Shown: positions 12,336-23,259, counted from the stretch's first letter. The stretch: 30,000 nucleotides of DNA from Neocallimastix lanati (nom. inval.) (GCA_016946835.1 JACVTC010000033.1:1105001-1135000), one strand, 5' to 3'. Notes: generated by a model not told the origin, from the sequence alone. A program made the numbers and translations.

Positions 12336-12704
12336 TTATATATATTTTATATTTTAATATTTTATATTTTATATTTTATATTTTATATTTTATATTTTAT
12401 ATTTTAATATTTTATATTTTATATTTTATATTTTATATTTTATATTTTATATTTTATATTTTATAATTTATATTTTATATTTTATATTTTATATTTTATA
12501 TTTTATATTTTATATTTTATATTTTATATTTTATATATTTACATTTATATATAAATATATATAAGTATATATCTTTATATAATTATAATGTATTTTATAT
12601 TTTATATTTTATATTTTATATTTAATATTTTATATTTTATATATTTACATTTATATATAAATATATATAAGTATATATCTTTATATAATTATAATGTATT
12701 TTAC
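12336..12704. repeat. Heptanucleotide (TTTTATA)n array with a 106-bp duplication
   Basis: About 200 bp of nearly perfect TTTTATA heptamer repeats (12336-12538), with an occasional TTTTAATA variant, followed by a unique segment beginning ACATTTATATATAAATATAT at 12541. The heptamers then resume briefly and the unique segment returns at 12647, 106 bp later and apparently unchanged. This is a tandem duplication of heptamers plus the unique part. Confidence 0.85.
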
Positions 12705-12705
12705 T

Positions 12706-12792
12706 TGTGACAAAATAATATTAAAAAATTGTATTAAAAAAGATTTTTTGACAAAATAATATTAAAAAACTGTATTAAATAAAGATTTTTCA
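12706..12792. repeat. 43-bp tandem duplication
   Basis: Two adjacent copies of a unit of about 41-43 bp beginning TGACAAAATAATATTAAAAA and ending in AAAGATTTTT, differing at only a few positions (ATTG/ACTG, AAAA/AATA). It lies directly after the 106-bp duplication. Confidence 0.8.
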
Positions 12793-13013
12793 AAATTTTT
12801 AAAAAGTTTAATAATAATTATTAATTAGTTATATTTTATATTTGTTATTTAGTTTTCATTTTAAAAGATAAATATTACATAATGACATACATACATAAAA
12901 CTTTACAATGCTTATAGCTAAATATAATATTAAATATTTATATATAAAATATTTCTTTTAAATGAATATTTAAATATATATACTTATATTCGATTTAATT
13001 CAAAAATTACATA

Positions 13014-13014
13014 A

Positions 13015-13079
<65 letters not shown>
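13014..13079. repeat. (AAT)n microsatellite
   Basis: About 21 perfect ATA/AAT trinucleotide units in intergenic DNA. Confidence 0.9.
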
Positions 13080-13080
<1 letters not shown>

Positions 13081-13517
13081 GGTTGCTTACACTATCATAA
13101 TGGCTTTTTTTAAATGGTTTAATTATAAAATTAAAAATTTAAAATTTGAGTAAATAATATATGATATTAAGATGCTTTACATTGAAATTTTATATTTCAT
13201 ATTTAGATATAAAAATCATAAATAAATAAAAAAATTACTAATAATTACTGAATTTAAATATTTATATATATATATTTTTTTTATAATCTAAATGAAATAT
13301 ATAAATATTTTTATAATTTTTATAATCATATAAAATGAAATATATTAATTACCAGTGGTGGTTTTTTCTAATAATGCTTAAAATATTTTTTTTTGTATAT
13401 CTAATTTTTAATTAATAATTTTTTTATATGAAATATAAAATAATAATTATTAATAAAACTCAAAATTAGTTAATTCCGTATATATTATTTTTTTTTGAAA
13501 TTAACTGATAAAAGTAG

Positions 13518-13531
13518 CGGATATAAATCCG
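13518..13531. promoter_or_regulatory. CGG-N8-CCG palindrome upstream of RPL10 copy 2
   Basis: CGGATATAAATCCG is a perfect inverted repeat of CGGAT/ATCCG with a 4-nt centre, about 340 nt before the RPL10 copy 2 start. CGG triplets in inverted orientation with fixed spacing are the classic binding layout of fungal Zn2Cys6 activators (Gal4 family). Six G/C at fixed places is rare in DNA this A/T-rich. Regulatory function is inference; copy 1 has no matching site that I could see. Confidence 0.25.
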
Positions 13532-13870
13532 TATATTTATACTATATTATTACAATATATTAATATATATTTAATATATATAAATAAATATTAATAATAT
13601 ATTAATAATAAATAATAGATAATAGTAATAATTAAAATAGATAATATTTATTATAAAAAGTTTTTAGTATAAATATTGAAATATCCTCCTATTTTTTTTT
13701 TTTTTTTTCTTATCACATATTTTTATTTTTTTTTTTAATATTTCATTACTTAAAAAAAGTATTATCTATTAAAAAAAAAAAGTTATTTATAAATAAAAAA
13801 AGTAAAAGTAAAAAAGAAACCAAAAAAAAAAAAAAAAGTTTTATTCAAAAATTTTAATTTAAAAATAAAG

Positions 13871-15327
13871 ATGGGTCGTCGTCCAGTAAGCATCTATTAA
13901 CAAATGTTTAATATAAAATAAATTATATAAGAAAAAAAATATTAGAGGGATTATAAGCAGAGTAAAAATGAGATGTAATGAAGGATGAAATGAAAATGAA
14001 GAGAATTAAGCCATATAATAAAATAAATAATAAATTAATATATAATAAAATTGATAAATATTAAAAAGGATATAAATTATTTATAAGATTTTTAAAATAA
14101 TGAATGTAAATGAAGAAAAATATAATAAATCTAGTAAATAGGAAAAATAGATTAAATTTGTGAATGAAAGTAGATGAAAAAATTTAATAGAGATTATTAA
14201 CAATTAAAAAGATTAGTGATAAATTAATAATTAAAAAATGAATAGAGATTATTAGAATAACTTAAAAATTATAGTTTTATTTTATATTTGAAACTAGTAA
14301 AAAAATATATGGTATATATTTAAATATATTAATATCATGAATATGAAAGATTAAAGTATTTAGGGAAAAGCGTAAAAGATAATATATGAAAATATGAAAA
14401 AAAATAATAATAATGAAAAAAAAATGTATTGAATTAAAAATAAAGTAGAGTAATGAAATATGGAAGAATAAAGAATAAAGAAATATAGATGAACTTTAAA
14501 AATGAGAGTTAATATGTTAAATGAATTCAAAACATATACTTGTTTAATTGCATTTATATATATGTTTATATAAAATAAAATAAATAAGTATAATAGATTG
14601 AATTTATGGAAAAAAAAATTATAATAAAATTTATATTAAAAATTTTTATTTGTAATTGTTAATAATGTTAATTAAAAAACAATAGGCTAGATGTTACAGA
14701 TACTGTAAGAACAAGCCATACCCAAAATCCCGTTTCTGTCGTGGTGTCCCAGATCCAAAGATCAGAATCTTCGATTTAGGTAAGAAGAAGGCTACCGTTG
14801 ATGAATTCCCATGTACCGTTCACTTACTTTCTGATGAATACCAACAAATTTCATCTGAAGCTCTTGAAGCTGCTCGTATTTGTGCTAACAAGTACATCAC
14901 CAAGGTTGCTGGTAAGGATTCATTCCACATGAGAATTAGAGTTCACCCATTCCACGTTCTCCGTATCAACAAGATGCTTTCATGTGCCGGAGCTGATAGA
15001 CTCCAAACTGGTATGCGTGGTGCCTTCGGTAAGCCAAATGGTACAGTTGCTCGTGTTAATATTGGTCAAGTTCTTATGTCCATCCGTTGTAAGGAAGCCA
15101 ACAAGGAAGCAGTTATTGAATCCCTTCGTCGTGCTAAGTACAAGTTCCCAGGTCGTCAAAAGATCATTGTTTCCAACAAGTGGGGTTTCACTAAGTTAAC
15201 TAAGGAAGAATACCTCCAAATGATGGAAGAAAAGAAGATTCACACTGATGGATCTTACATTAAATATGACAATGGTAAAGGAAAGTTATCTGAATACTTC
15301 AAGCGTCAAGAACGTCTTCGTGCTTAA
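13871..15327 (+). CDS. RPL10: 60S ribosomal protein L10 (uL16), copy 2
   Basis: Second gene for ribosomal protein uL16, encoding the same 218 residues as copy 1. Exons are 13871-13885 (MGRRP) and 14686-15327. The single intron (13886-14685) is 800 nt, almost ten times its counterpart in copy 1, and the second intron of copy 1 is absent: codons GAT GGA TCT TAC run straight through. The coding sequences differ at only eight positions, all synonymous. Three lie in the 566-nt exon 2 region and five are packed into the first 30 nt after the lost intron site. The first nine intron bases (GTAAGCATC) are shared and then similarity ends. The 5' leader just upstream is A-rich. Which copy is ancestral cannot be decided here; simple intron loss in copy 2 or intron gain in copy 1 are both possible. 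Confidence 0.96.
13886..14685 (+). other. 800-nt intron 1 of RPL10 copy 2
   Basis: Unusually long for this window, where most introns are 80-330 nt. The sense strand is purine-rich (many GAA, ATGAAA, AGAATAA motifs) rather than T-rich. It starts GTAAGC and ends with AATAG before GCTAGA. No open frame of interest and no confident box C/D or H/ACA snoRNA was found by eye, though introns of ribosomal protein genes are common hosts for snoRNAs. Confidence 0.8.
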
Positions 15328-16117
15328 ATTATTTAATAATATAAAATAAATAAAAAATATATTTAATAAAGCGATTAGATAATTTTAGCATATTTATTTA
15401 TTATTATTATATTTTATTTTAAAATTTTGAAGAAGTTAAAATATAATTTATTTTAATTTTTTCATTGTAAAGAAAAAAAAAAGATTAAAAAAAAAAATTT
15501 CCTAAAAATCAAATCAAAGAAAAAAAAAAAACAAAAAAAAAAAAAAAAAAGTTAATGTTTAAAAAGATTTTATTAAATAATATACATACCATTATATATC
15601 ATTAATAAAAATACCATTATTTACCAGAAATCTTTATAAATATTATTTAAATTTTTTGATATTAAGAAATAATTTTGTATATATAAAGTAAAGAAGGTTA
15701 ATAATAATAATAAAGGAGGTTTATTATAGTCTAAATATAAATATATATAAATGAAGTTAAAAAATAATTAAAAATAAAAAAAATAAAAAAAAAAAAAAAG
15801 AAGAAAAAGTATATAATAAGCAAAAAAAAAAAAAAATAAAAAAAAATAAAAATATAAAAAAAAAAATAACAATATAAAAAAAAATAATAAGAAAGAAAGT
15901 AAATTATAAAAATAAAATTCTATTATTATTAGGAAATAATTATTAAATGAATATTGAATAGTGTGTTTTTATTTTTATATTTGAAATATACTTAATAAAT
16001 AAATTTTTGTGTTGAATTGAAATATTATTATTAATGGTATTACATTAAAACAATGTTTATAACTTTTATATAAGTAATGAATTGGTAAATAACTTTTGAT
16101 TTAAAAAAAAGAAAGAG

Positions 16118-16133
16118 TTATCACAGGTGATAA
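16118..16133. promoter_or_regulatory. TTATCAC-AG-GTGATAA palindrome
   Basis: Perfect 7-bp inverted arms (TTATCAC and GTGATAA) around a 2-nt centre, about 515 nt before the CMTR1-like start. It embeds GATAA on both strands, the core of fungal GATA-factor sites, so two inverted GATA sites overlap here. Function is inference, and A/T-rich palindromes arise by chance. Confidence 0.2.
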
Positions 16134-16323
16134 TTAATTTTTATATGTATGTCATAATACTATTATTATATAGTACTATTATTTATAATAATATTGATTT
16201 AAGTGGAAGTAGTAAAAATATTTATATAAAGTCTTTTTTAAAATATGGAATGGATTTATTTATTAAAGTATTTCATTAATTTTTATTTATTAATTTGATA
16301 ATATTAATGATATTGTTAAAATC

Positions 16324-16413
16324 GTAAAAGTTTTAAAAAATGTTGATGTTATTATTTTATTTTTGTGATTTTTAAATAAAATAATAATAATCATCATTTT
16401 TTAAAACTTTTAC
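16324..16413. repeat. Long near-perfect inverted repeat (hairpin)
   Basis: The left arm (16324-16362, starting GTAAAAGTTTTAAAAAATG) is the reverse complement of the right arm (16374-16413, ending CATTTTTTAAAACTTTTAC), with an 11-nt loop (16363-16373). The outer 19 bp pair without mismatch. The inner part differs by roughly two substitutions and one extra base. The stem of about 39 bp is far longer than expected even in A/T-rich DNA. It could be a foldback/MITE-type element, a small-RNA precursor or a transcription end hairpin. Confidence 0.75.
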
Positions 16414-16517
16414 AACCCTTATTTTATATATTTTTTATTCTCATTAATACATACGTAAATTATTACAATTTGTAATAATTTTTAACATAATTTAAAAATT
16501 ATATATTTTAATAAATA

Positions 16518-16557
<40 letters not shown>

Positions 16558-16649
16558 TTTTATCTTTATTATTATTATTATTATTATTATTATTTTTTTT
16601 TTTTATTTTTTATTTTATTTTTTTTTTATTAATATTATAGAAAAGTAAA

Positions 16650-16877
16650 ATGAATAAATTAACATATGTACCCTATTCTGAGGATGATGTGGATTATGTC
16701 AATACAGATATGCATTCCACTTATCCGCCACCAAATTATAAAGATTTACAAAGATATCAACAAGTAAGGATAAAATAACATAAAATAAATAAATTATTCA
16801 TGAAAAAAAATAATTCTTTCTATATAAATATTTATTTAATATTTTTATAAATAATAATTTCTAATATATATCTTATC

Positions 16878-16910
<33 letters not shown>

Positions 16911-19223
16911 TTTTGTAAATTAAAAGTTAACACATGCACGTAAGAAAAAAAAAGATACTATTATTTTTTTTTTTAAATATTAAAGTATTATGATACAATT
17001 ATTAATAATATTATTTTAATAATTAATTAATATCAAAATTTGAAATTTAATTCCAGCTGTTGAAAAAATAAATGTTGGAAATTTTTTTAGGCAAAGTATA
17101 AGAACTATCGATAGTTCAGGTATTGTTGATGTTGAATTAAAATATAAAATGATAATGGATACGGTAATTAATTCTTTTTATATATATATATTTTATTTAT
17201 AAAAATTAAATTATTTTTCCTTTGAAATTTAAATGAAATTCATTTTTTAACATTTTAATAAAGTGTTAATATATATAATATATGACTGAATATACATTTA
17301 ACCTTTTAATGTTGGATATTTTTATTTTCAAATTAGGCAAAATTACCAGATTATGCAATATATAGTGATCCTTTATTATATAAGAATCTTAAAAAAATAA
17401 AGGTTAATAAATTAATATATATATACATATTTTATTTGTGATATTAGAATCGAATGTACGAAAAAAAAAAAAAAAAATTTATCTTTAAATTTTTATAAAT
17501 ATATATATATTTATTTATTTTGCAAAAATAATATTTATATATATATTAATTAATATAGAATAAGGTTCTTAAAAGTTTACATATCATAAGAAATATATGT
17601 CTATATTGTAATCCATTTTATAAAGTAAAATCAATTCCACATTTTAAAACTGATAATATTATTACTATAGCAGCGATTGATAATATTTGTAAATTGTTTG
17701 AAGCCAATAGAAAAGATATGAGCTCATTTGTAAATATAATTTATATATATATATAATTTTTATAAATATAAAAGAAAAATTGAAGCATTTTATAATTTAA
17801 TATTTATTCAATTATAATTTTTTTTATTTATATATTAATAGAAATATCTTGATATATTTAGTAAAGGAAGTTTTTCAGGTATTATATCTATAAAATAATT
17901 AAATTTTCAATATATACATAGATATAAAATTTAATTTACTATTCTTTTTTTTTTTGTATAAATTAATTTTAAATTAATAATATTATTATAAGAATATTTT
18001 ATTTGGAAAGCAAAGAAGGAAAATTTAAATGTAACAGGCCATATATACAATATTAAAGAAAATAATATTCATGATGGTGTATTTACTCCATTCAATAATG
18101 AAAAAATAAACGTAGACGTATATAATTGTGACAAAGGTTAATGATTTATAATTTATATATATCAAATTCAATAATAATAATAATAATAACAATAACAATA
18201 ACAATAACAATAACAATAACAATAACAATAACAATAACAATAGCAATAACAATAATAACAACAATAGCAATGATAATGATAATAATAATAATAAATTATT
18301 ATTATTATCATTTTTAATATTATTATTATTATTATTATAATTTTTATTATTATTATTATTATTAAAATTTAATACTTATATCGAGGTTGTGAAAAACTAA
18401 ATATTTAAATATAATTAAAATTTTAGATTCCAATTTAAAAAATGAGAATATACAAAAATTTATTGGAACAGTAAAAGAAAAAGTTGATTTAATTTGCTCA
18501 GGATATGTAAATATTATTTATATTATGAACTTATTTACTATATATATATATATGGTGAGTAAGGAATACTTATGTATTGATTTTAAAAATAATTTTAAAA
18601 TAATTAGATGATTGAAAATGGTGATGAAGATCTACTTCAAGATAATATTGAAGAAAATTATTATCAAATATTATTAACTCAAGTTATTATTACATTATCA
18701 ACTTTAAATAATGGTATAAAATAAAAACAAAAATATAAATATAATATATATATATATTTTCTGTCTATTGTACTATAACAAAAAAAAAAAAAAAAAAAAA
18801 AAAAAACTTTATTGTTAATTATTCTAATATTCTATTATAGGTGGTAACATTATTATAAAGATTTATGATTTATATCAATCATTTACTATTGAACTTATGT
18901 ATATCTTAGCAAAGCATTTTGAGAAAATTTCTATTGTTAATTCAATATCATCTACTATCAATCATTGTAAAAGGTAAAAGGAAAGAAAACAAAAAGAAAA
19001 TATGTATATGTAAAAATACTTTTACTACTTTAAAAAAGGACAAAATTACTATATAACAATTATAACAACAACTTCAACAACAACAACAACAATAATAATA
19101 TTAATAATTAATAATTAATAATAATTAAATGATAATAATTAAATAATAATTAAATAATAATACTTAAATAATTATATAATTAATAACAACAACAACAACA
19201 ATAATAATAATAATAATAGTAAT

Positions 19224-19269
<46 letters not shown>

Positions 19270-19636
19270 TTATTCATTTATTTATTTATTATTTATTTAT
19301 TTAAGATATATTTATTGCCAAAATTTCAAAGGGGCTGAACAAGAAACTATTGATTTTTTATATGAAGTTAATCAAGAAATGAACGAAACAACAAAGGATG
19401 GATCTATTAAATGGCATAAATTAATGAAAGACGAAAAAGTTGTAGTGACTCATATTATCGAAAATGAAATTGATGAAGATTTTGTTGATGATATTCAATC
19501 TTTAAATATGAAATATCTTATACTACAAAATGAATATTATAAAAAATTATTAAATATGATGTTTGAGCATTCAAAATATAGAATTGATACCAGTGATGTT
19601 ATTAGAGAATGTCAAAGACAATGGAATTTACAATAA
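16650..19636 (+). CDS. CMTR1-like FtsJ-domain protein, probably catalytically inactive cap methyltransferase homologue
   Basis: Homologue of cap-specific mRNA nucleoside-2'-O-methyltransferase 1. Eleven exons: 16650-16763, 16927-16939, 17057-17163, 17337-17402, 17559-17729, 17842-17878, 17993-18136, 18427-18506, 18608-18713, 18841-18973, 19306-19636; 1302 nt, 433 residues, frame kept at every GT..AG junction. Family marks: GSFSEYFIWK (residues 166-175; the family has GPGGFSEYVLW), GGNIIIKIYDLYQSFTIELM (280-299; family GGxFxxKxFDLFTPFSVGL), RYIYCQNFKG (324-333) and a C-terminal helix ending VIRECQRQWNL, like the CMTR1 ECLRLW tail. Catalytic positions appear substituted: T136 for the first Lys, S242 for the Asp of ADGG, K323 for the Glu of SERY; only K286 remains. 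The glycine-rich SAM loop is also altered. It lacks the G-patch and WW domains of animal CMTR1. Homology is solid; inactivity is inferred from a remembered alignment. Confidence 0.82.
16927..16939 (+). other. 13-nt microexon of the CMTR1-like gene
   Basis: TTAACACATGCAC, flanked by AAAAG before it and GTAAGA after it. Exon 1 ends on a codon boundary, while the coding frame of exon 3 (PVEKINVGNFFRQSIR) needs one extra base. This 13-nt exon supplies it and gives QQ-LTHAP-VEKINVG. Without it, exon 1 joined to exon 3 runs into a stop. A T run of 29 lies just upstream (16880-16908). Confidence 0.7.
18172..18300. repeat. AAT/AAC microsatellite in a CMTR1-like intron
   Basis: A run of ATA and ACA trinucleotides, partly in an AATAAC hexamer pattern, in the intron at 18137-18426. 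It is followed by TTA repeats up to about 18364. Read on the minus strand it gives a poly-leucine frame, which is an artefact. Confidence 0.9.
19225..19267 (+). repeat. 43-nt poly(T) tract before the last CMTR1-like exon
   Basis: An uninterrupted T run in the sense strand about 40 nt before the 3' splice site at 19305, preceded by CAA and AAT repeats (about 19067-19218). Confidence 0.9.
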
Positions 19637-20565
19637 AATAAATAGAAATATTAGTTCATATATAATATAGTTATATTTATTACTATTATTACTATTGTTA
19701 TAATTTTTATTATTATTTTTTTTTTTTATTTTTTTATTTTTTATTTTTTTCTTTTATTATATTTAATATGTCTTTTATCAATTTATTTATTTATTTATTA
19801 AATTGTTTTTAAGTATTTTTAAATATTAATAATATAAAATAAAATTTATATATTTATATATTTGTTGTTGAGTATGCTTTAACATGTTTAATAACAACAT
19901 ATACATTATTTGTGCATACAAATCTATCATGATATAAAATGAAAAGTTTTTATTATATATATATATATATATATATTATTATTATTATTTTTTTTTCTTT
20001 TTTTTTTTTTTTATGAGGAATTAAAAATGACTTTTTTTTGAACTCTCTTTGATAATTTTTAACAATGTTTTATGGAAATATTAATTAAATGTAATAATAA
20101 TTAATTTTGTTTATTATTAAGTAGACTATAAAATTTTTTGAAGAAAACGAAAAGTATTATAATCCAGTAATGATTTTTCTTTTTTTTAAGTTATAATATT
20201 AAGAAAAAATTTATTTTTCAACAAATTATTTTTTCTAATCATTTTTTTTTTTTTATTTTTATTTTATTTTTTTTTTTTTTTATAAAGTAATTAAATAAAA
20301 AAAAAAAAAAAAAACGTAAATTTTAGTCTTAGTCCATGTAAATTTAATAAATAAAAAAAAAAAAGTTGGGTTACAAACAAAAATAATTTTAATGAATATT
20401 TAAAATAATTTCAATAATTTTTTTTTTTAAATTAATTATATAAAAGTTTAAAGTGTTACACAAAAAAAAATGGAAATTATAAATGTTTTACCTATCGATG
20501 ATTAAAAATAATTTTATAATTTTTTAATAATTATTAATTTTCATTAAACATATAAATAATTATTT

Positions 20566-20603
<38 letters not shown>

Positions 20604-21094
20604 CATTATGATTATTGAAATGAAAAAAATAAAATAGAAAATATAAAAAAATAAAAAATTAAATAAATTATAATATTTATATTAAAACAGAATATAATTA
20701 AATCATGTATTGAAATAAGAAAAATCCATTTTATGATTTAAATATCATATATATAGAAATATTATGAAAGATTAATAAAAAAAAATAATTCAAGATATAA
20801 TTATAATAAACTTTATAGAAATTTATATTCTTTTTATTTGTCTAAGTATTATTTGTATTAATTATTATTTATATTATTTATTACATTTATTTTAAACAGT
20901 ATATATATATATATATATAAAATAAAAGATTTTATAAGTTTTCTGTAATTAGTATAATTAAATCTTTTTTTATTTACTATTAAGCCATAAAAAAGTATAA
21001 ATAAAGTTGAGGAATATTATTATATAACATATAAAGACTTTCCAAATTATAAATATTTTATTATAAATATATTTTATTAATGATAAACTGAAAC

Positions 21095-21143
<49 letters not shown>

Positions 21144-21273
21144 AAAATTTTCTATTATTAATTTTTTTTTTTTAAATAGCGATATAATATTAACTTTTAT
21201 TAATTATAGTATATCCAATAAAATAATTTTAAGACTAATTTATAAATTTAATATTTAGAACAAAATAATTATA

Positions 21274-21316
<43 letters not shown>

Positions 21317-21491
21317 TAAAATTTATTATTTGGAGTGAAAGATACATATTTTCGTTTGATATTATAATATAGTATATAATTTGTTTTTATATTTTATTAA
21401 TTAATATTAAAGTGATTTCTTTTCATTTTAATATTAATTAGTAAAATATACAAAGTAATATATATATATAGTATAAAAAATATTATATCAA
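19637..21491. other. Intergenic region between the CMTR1-like and RABL3-like genes
   Basis: About 1.85 kb of A/T-rich DNA in which I see no gene. It contains AT dinucleotide runs (about 19956-19976, 20901-20918 and 21101-21126), poly(T) tracts at 20568-20603 and 21279-21309, and several A runs. It must hold the 3' end of the CMTR1-like gene and the RABL3-like promoter, but no distinct element stands out. Confidence 0.65.
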
Positions 21492-21882
21492 ATGGAGAAT
21501 TATAATTCCTTAAAAATTCTTGTTGTAGGTGACCCAAGTAAGTTATAATATACTTTATTATTATTATTATTCTATAACTTTAATGTATATAAAGAATTAT
21601 CACTGGTAATTTATGTTATAAATAAAAAACATTTAACAATTTCCTTTTATAATTATATAATTTTATAATTTTTTGAATATATATTATGAAATTTAAAAAT
21701 GCTTCAAATATAAATTTAAACAATTTCATTATAATTAAATAAATTTTATAATATATTTCATTTTATTTTATATCAAAATAAAATAAAATAAAATAAAATA
21801 AAATAAAATAAAATAAAATAAAATAAAATAAAATAAAATAAAATAAAATAAAATAAAATAAAATAAAATAAAATAAAATAAA

Positions 21883-21913
<31 letters not shown>

Positions 21914-22421
21914 CAAAAACCAAAAACCAAAAATTAAAAACTAAAAAACAAAAAAACAAGGTGTAGGGAAAACGAGTTTAATAAATATTTTATGTCAAAA
22001 TGAAGTGAAGAAAAATACTTCGCCTACTATTGGCTGTTATCTTGACGTTAAGGTTATATATATAAGTATATTTTATAAATATTACTTTTAATATTGAGTT
22101 TAAAATTTAAAATTATACCTTTTTCTTTTCTTTTTTATCATATTATATTAATATTATATTATATTTTATTATATCATATTTTATATTATTCAATATTAAA
22201 TACTAATTAAATATTTTGGAATAATATATTTTTCATTTTCAAATAAAAAATAATTATTTTGAATGAAAAAAGTTGTATAATTATGAAAAAATAAATCATA
22301 ATTATTACTTGGAATTTATAGAAACAAATAATAGTTAAGTCATTGGAATTAATATTTATACATATAATAAATAAAAAATTTATTCCTAGAAATAATATAT
22401 AATTTATTTGTATTAAATGTA

Positions 22422-22486
<65 letters not shown>

Positions 22487-23091
22487 GATGTAAGCATCCA
22501 AAAACCAGAGAAAAATTTTATAAAGATATAAAAGGGATTATATTAGTTCATGATTTATCTAACAATAAATCTTATAAGAATTTATGGAAGTGGTTAAAAG
22601 AAATTATTCATTCTGAAACTTTTAAATCATCAGGATTTTATGAGAGAGTAAAAACTGGTTAGATTCCAAATATTAAATGTTACAATATTAATATATTTTA
22701 TATAAAATTTTCTGTTTTCAAATTTAGAAATTCATAAATTTATAAATTGTAAAAAAAAATTTTTTTATTATTTACTAAACTTATTTATTAAAAATATCAT
22801 ATTATAATATATATATATATATATGCATATATTTATGTAATTTTTAATAAAAAAAATTAAAATAAATATATTATAATTAATAATATTAGCAAATAGTTAT
22901 AAGAATTTAAATGTTGAAGTTGAAAATTCAAAAATGAAACTATCTGTTCCTTTATTAGTTGTTGGAAATAAAGCAGACTTAGTAGCAAAACAATATAGAA
23001 TAAATAAAAATGATATAACGAATACATTTAATGGAACAAGTGTTTGCATGGTATATTATTAGTTAATATTTAAAATTTTCTATAATCATAC

Positions 23092-23128
<37 letters not shown>

Positions 23129-23215
23129 TTTTATTTTTTTTTATTTTACAATATTTAGTGTTTTAATATATATTATTAGTATTATTCATTATATATTATC
23201 AATTGATACAAATAC

Positions 23216-23259
<44 letters not shown>

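Larger units (their letters stand above)
10488..13870. other. Gene-free repeat-rich intergenic region
   Basis: About 3.4 kb without any supportable gene between the ankyrin pseudogene and RPL10 copy 2. It contains the GC-richer repeat cluster at 10751-11640, the heptanucleotide array and duplications at 12336-12792, an AAT microsatellite at 13014-13079 and a CGG-N8-CCG palindrome at 13518-13531, each listed separately. The remainder is simple A/T sequence. The last 150 bases before RPL10 copy 2 are T-rich and then A-rich, and probably belong to its promoter and 5' UTR. Confidence 0.7.
15328..16649. other. Intergenic region between RPL10 copy 2 and the CMTR1-like gene
   Basis: Begins with A-rich, purine-rich low-complexity DNA (15465-15900, including poly(A) runs near 15531-15550), probably the 3' end region of RPL10 copy 2. 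It contains a 16-bp palindrome at 16118-16133 and a 90-nt hairpin at 16324-16413 (listed separately). A T run of 33 at 16523-16555 and an ATT repeat at about 16568-16591 precede the next start codon. Confidence 0.65.

Noticed and set aside
12336-12538. TTTTATA heptamer array as a telomere or centromere repeat
   Set aside because: It lacks the G-rich character of telomeric repeats, is only about 200 bp long and sits between genes, so an ordinary simple repeat is more likely.
18025-18270. Minus-strand open frame with a long poly-leucine run
   Set aside because: It is the reverse reading of an AAT/AAC microsatellite in an intron plus the antisense of a CMTR1-like exon; it has no independent coding signal.
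21768-21959. Minus-strand open frame rich in Phe, Tyr and Leu
   Set aside because: Direct product of the (AAAAT)n microsatellite and A run in RABL3-like intron 1.
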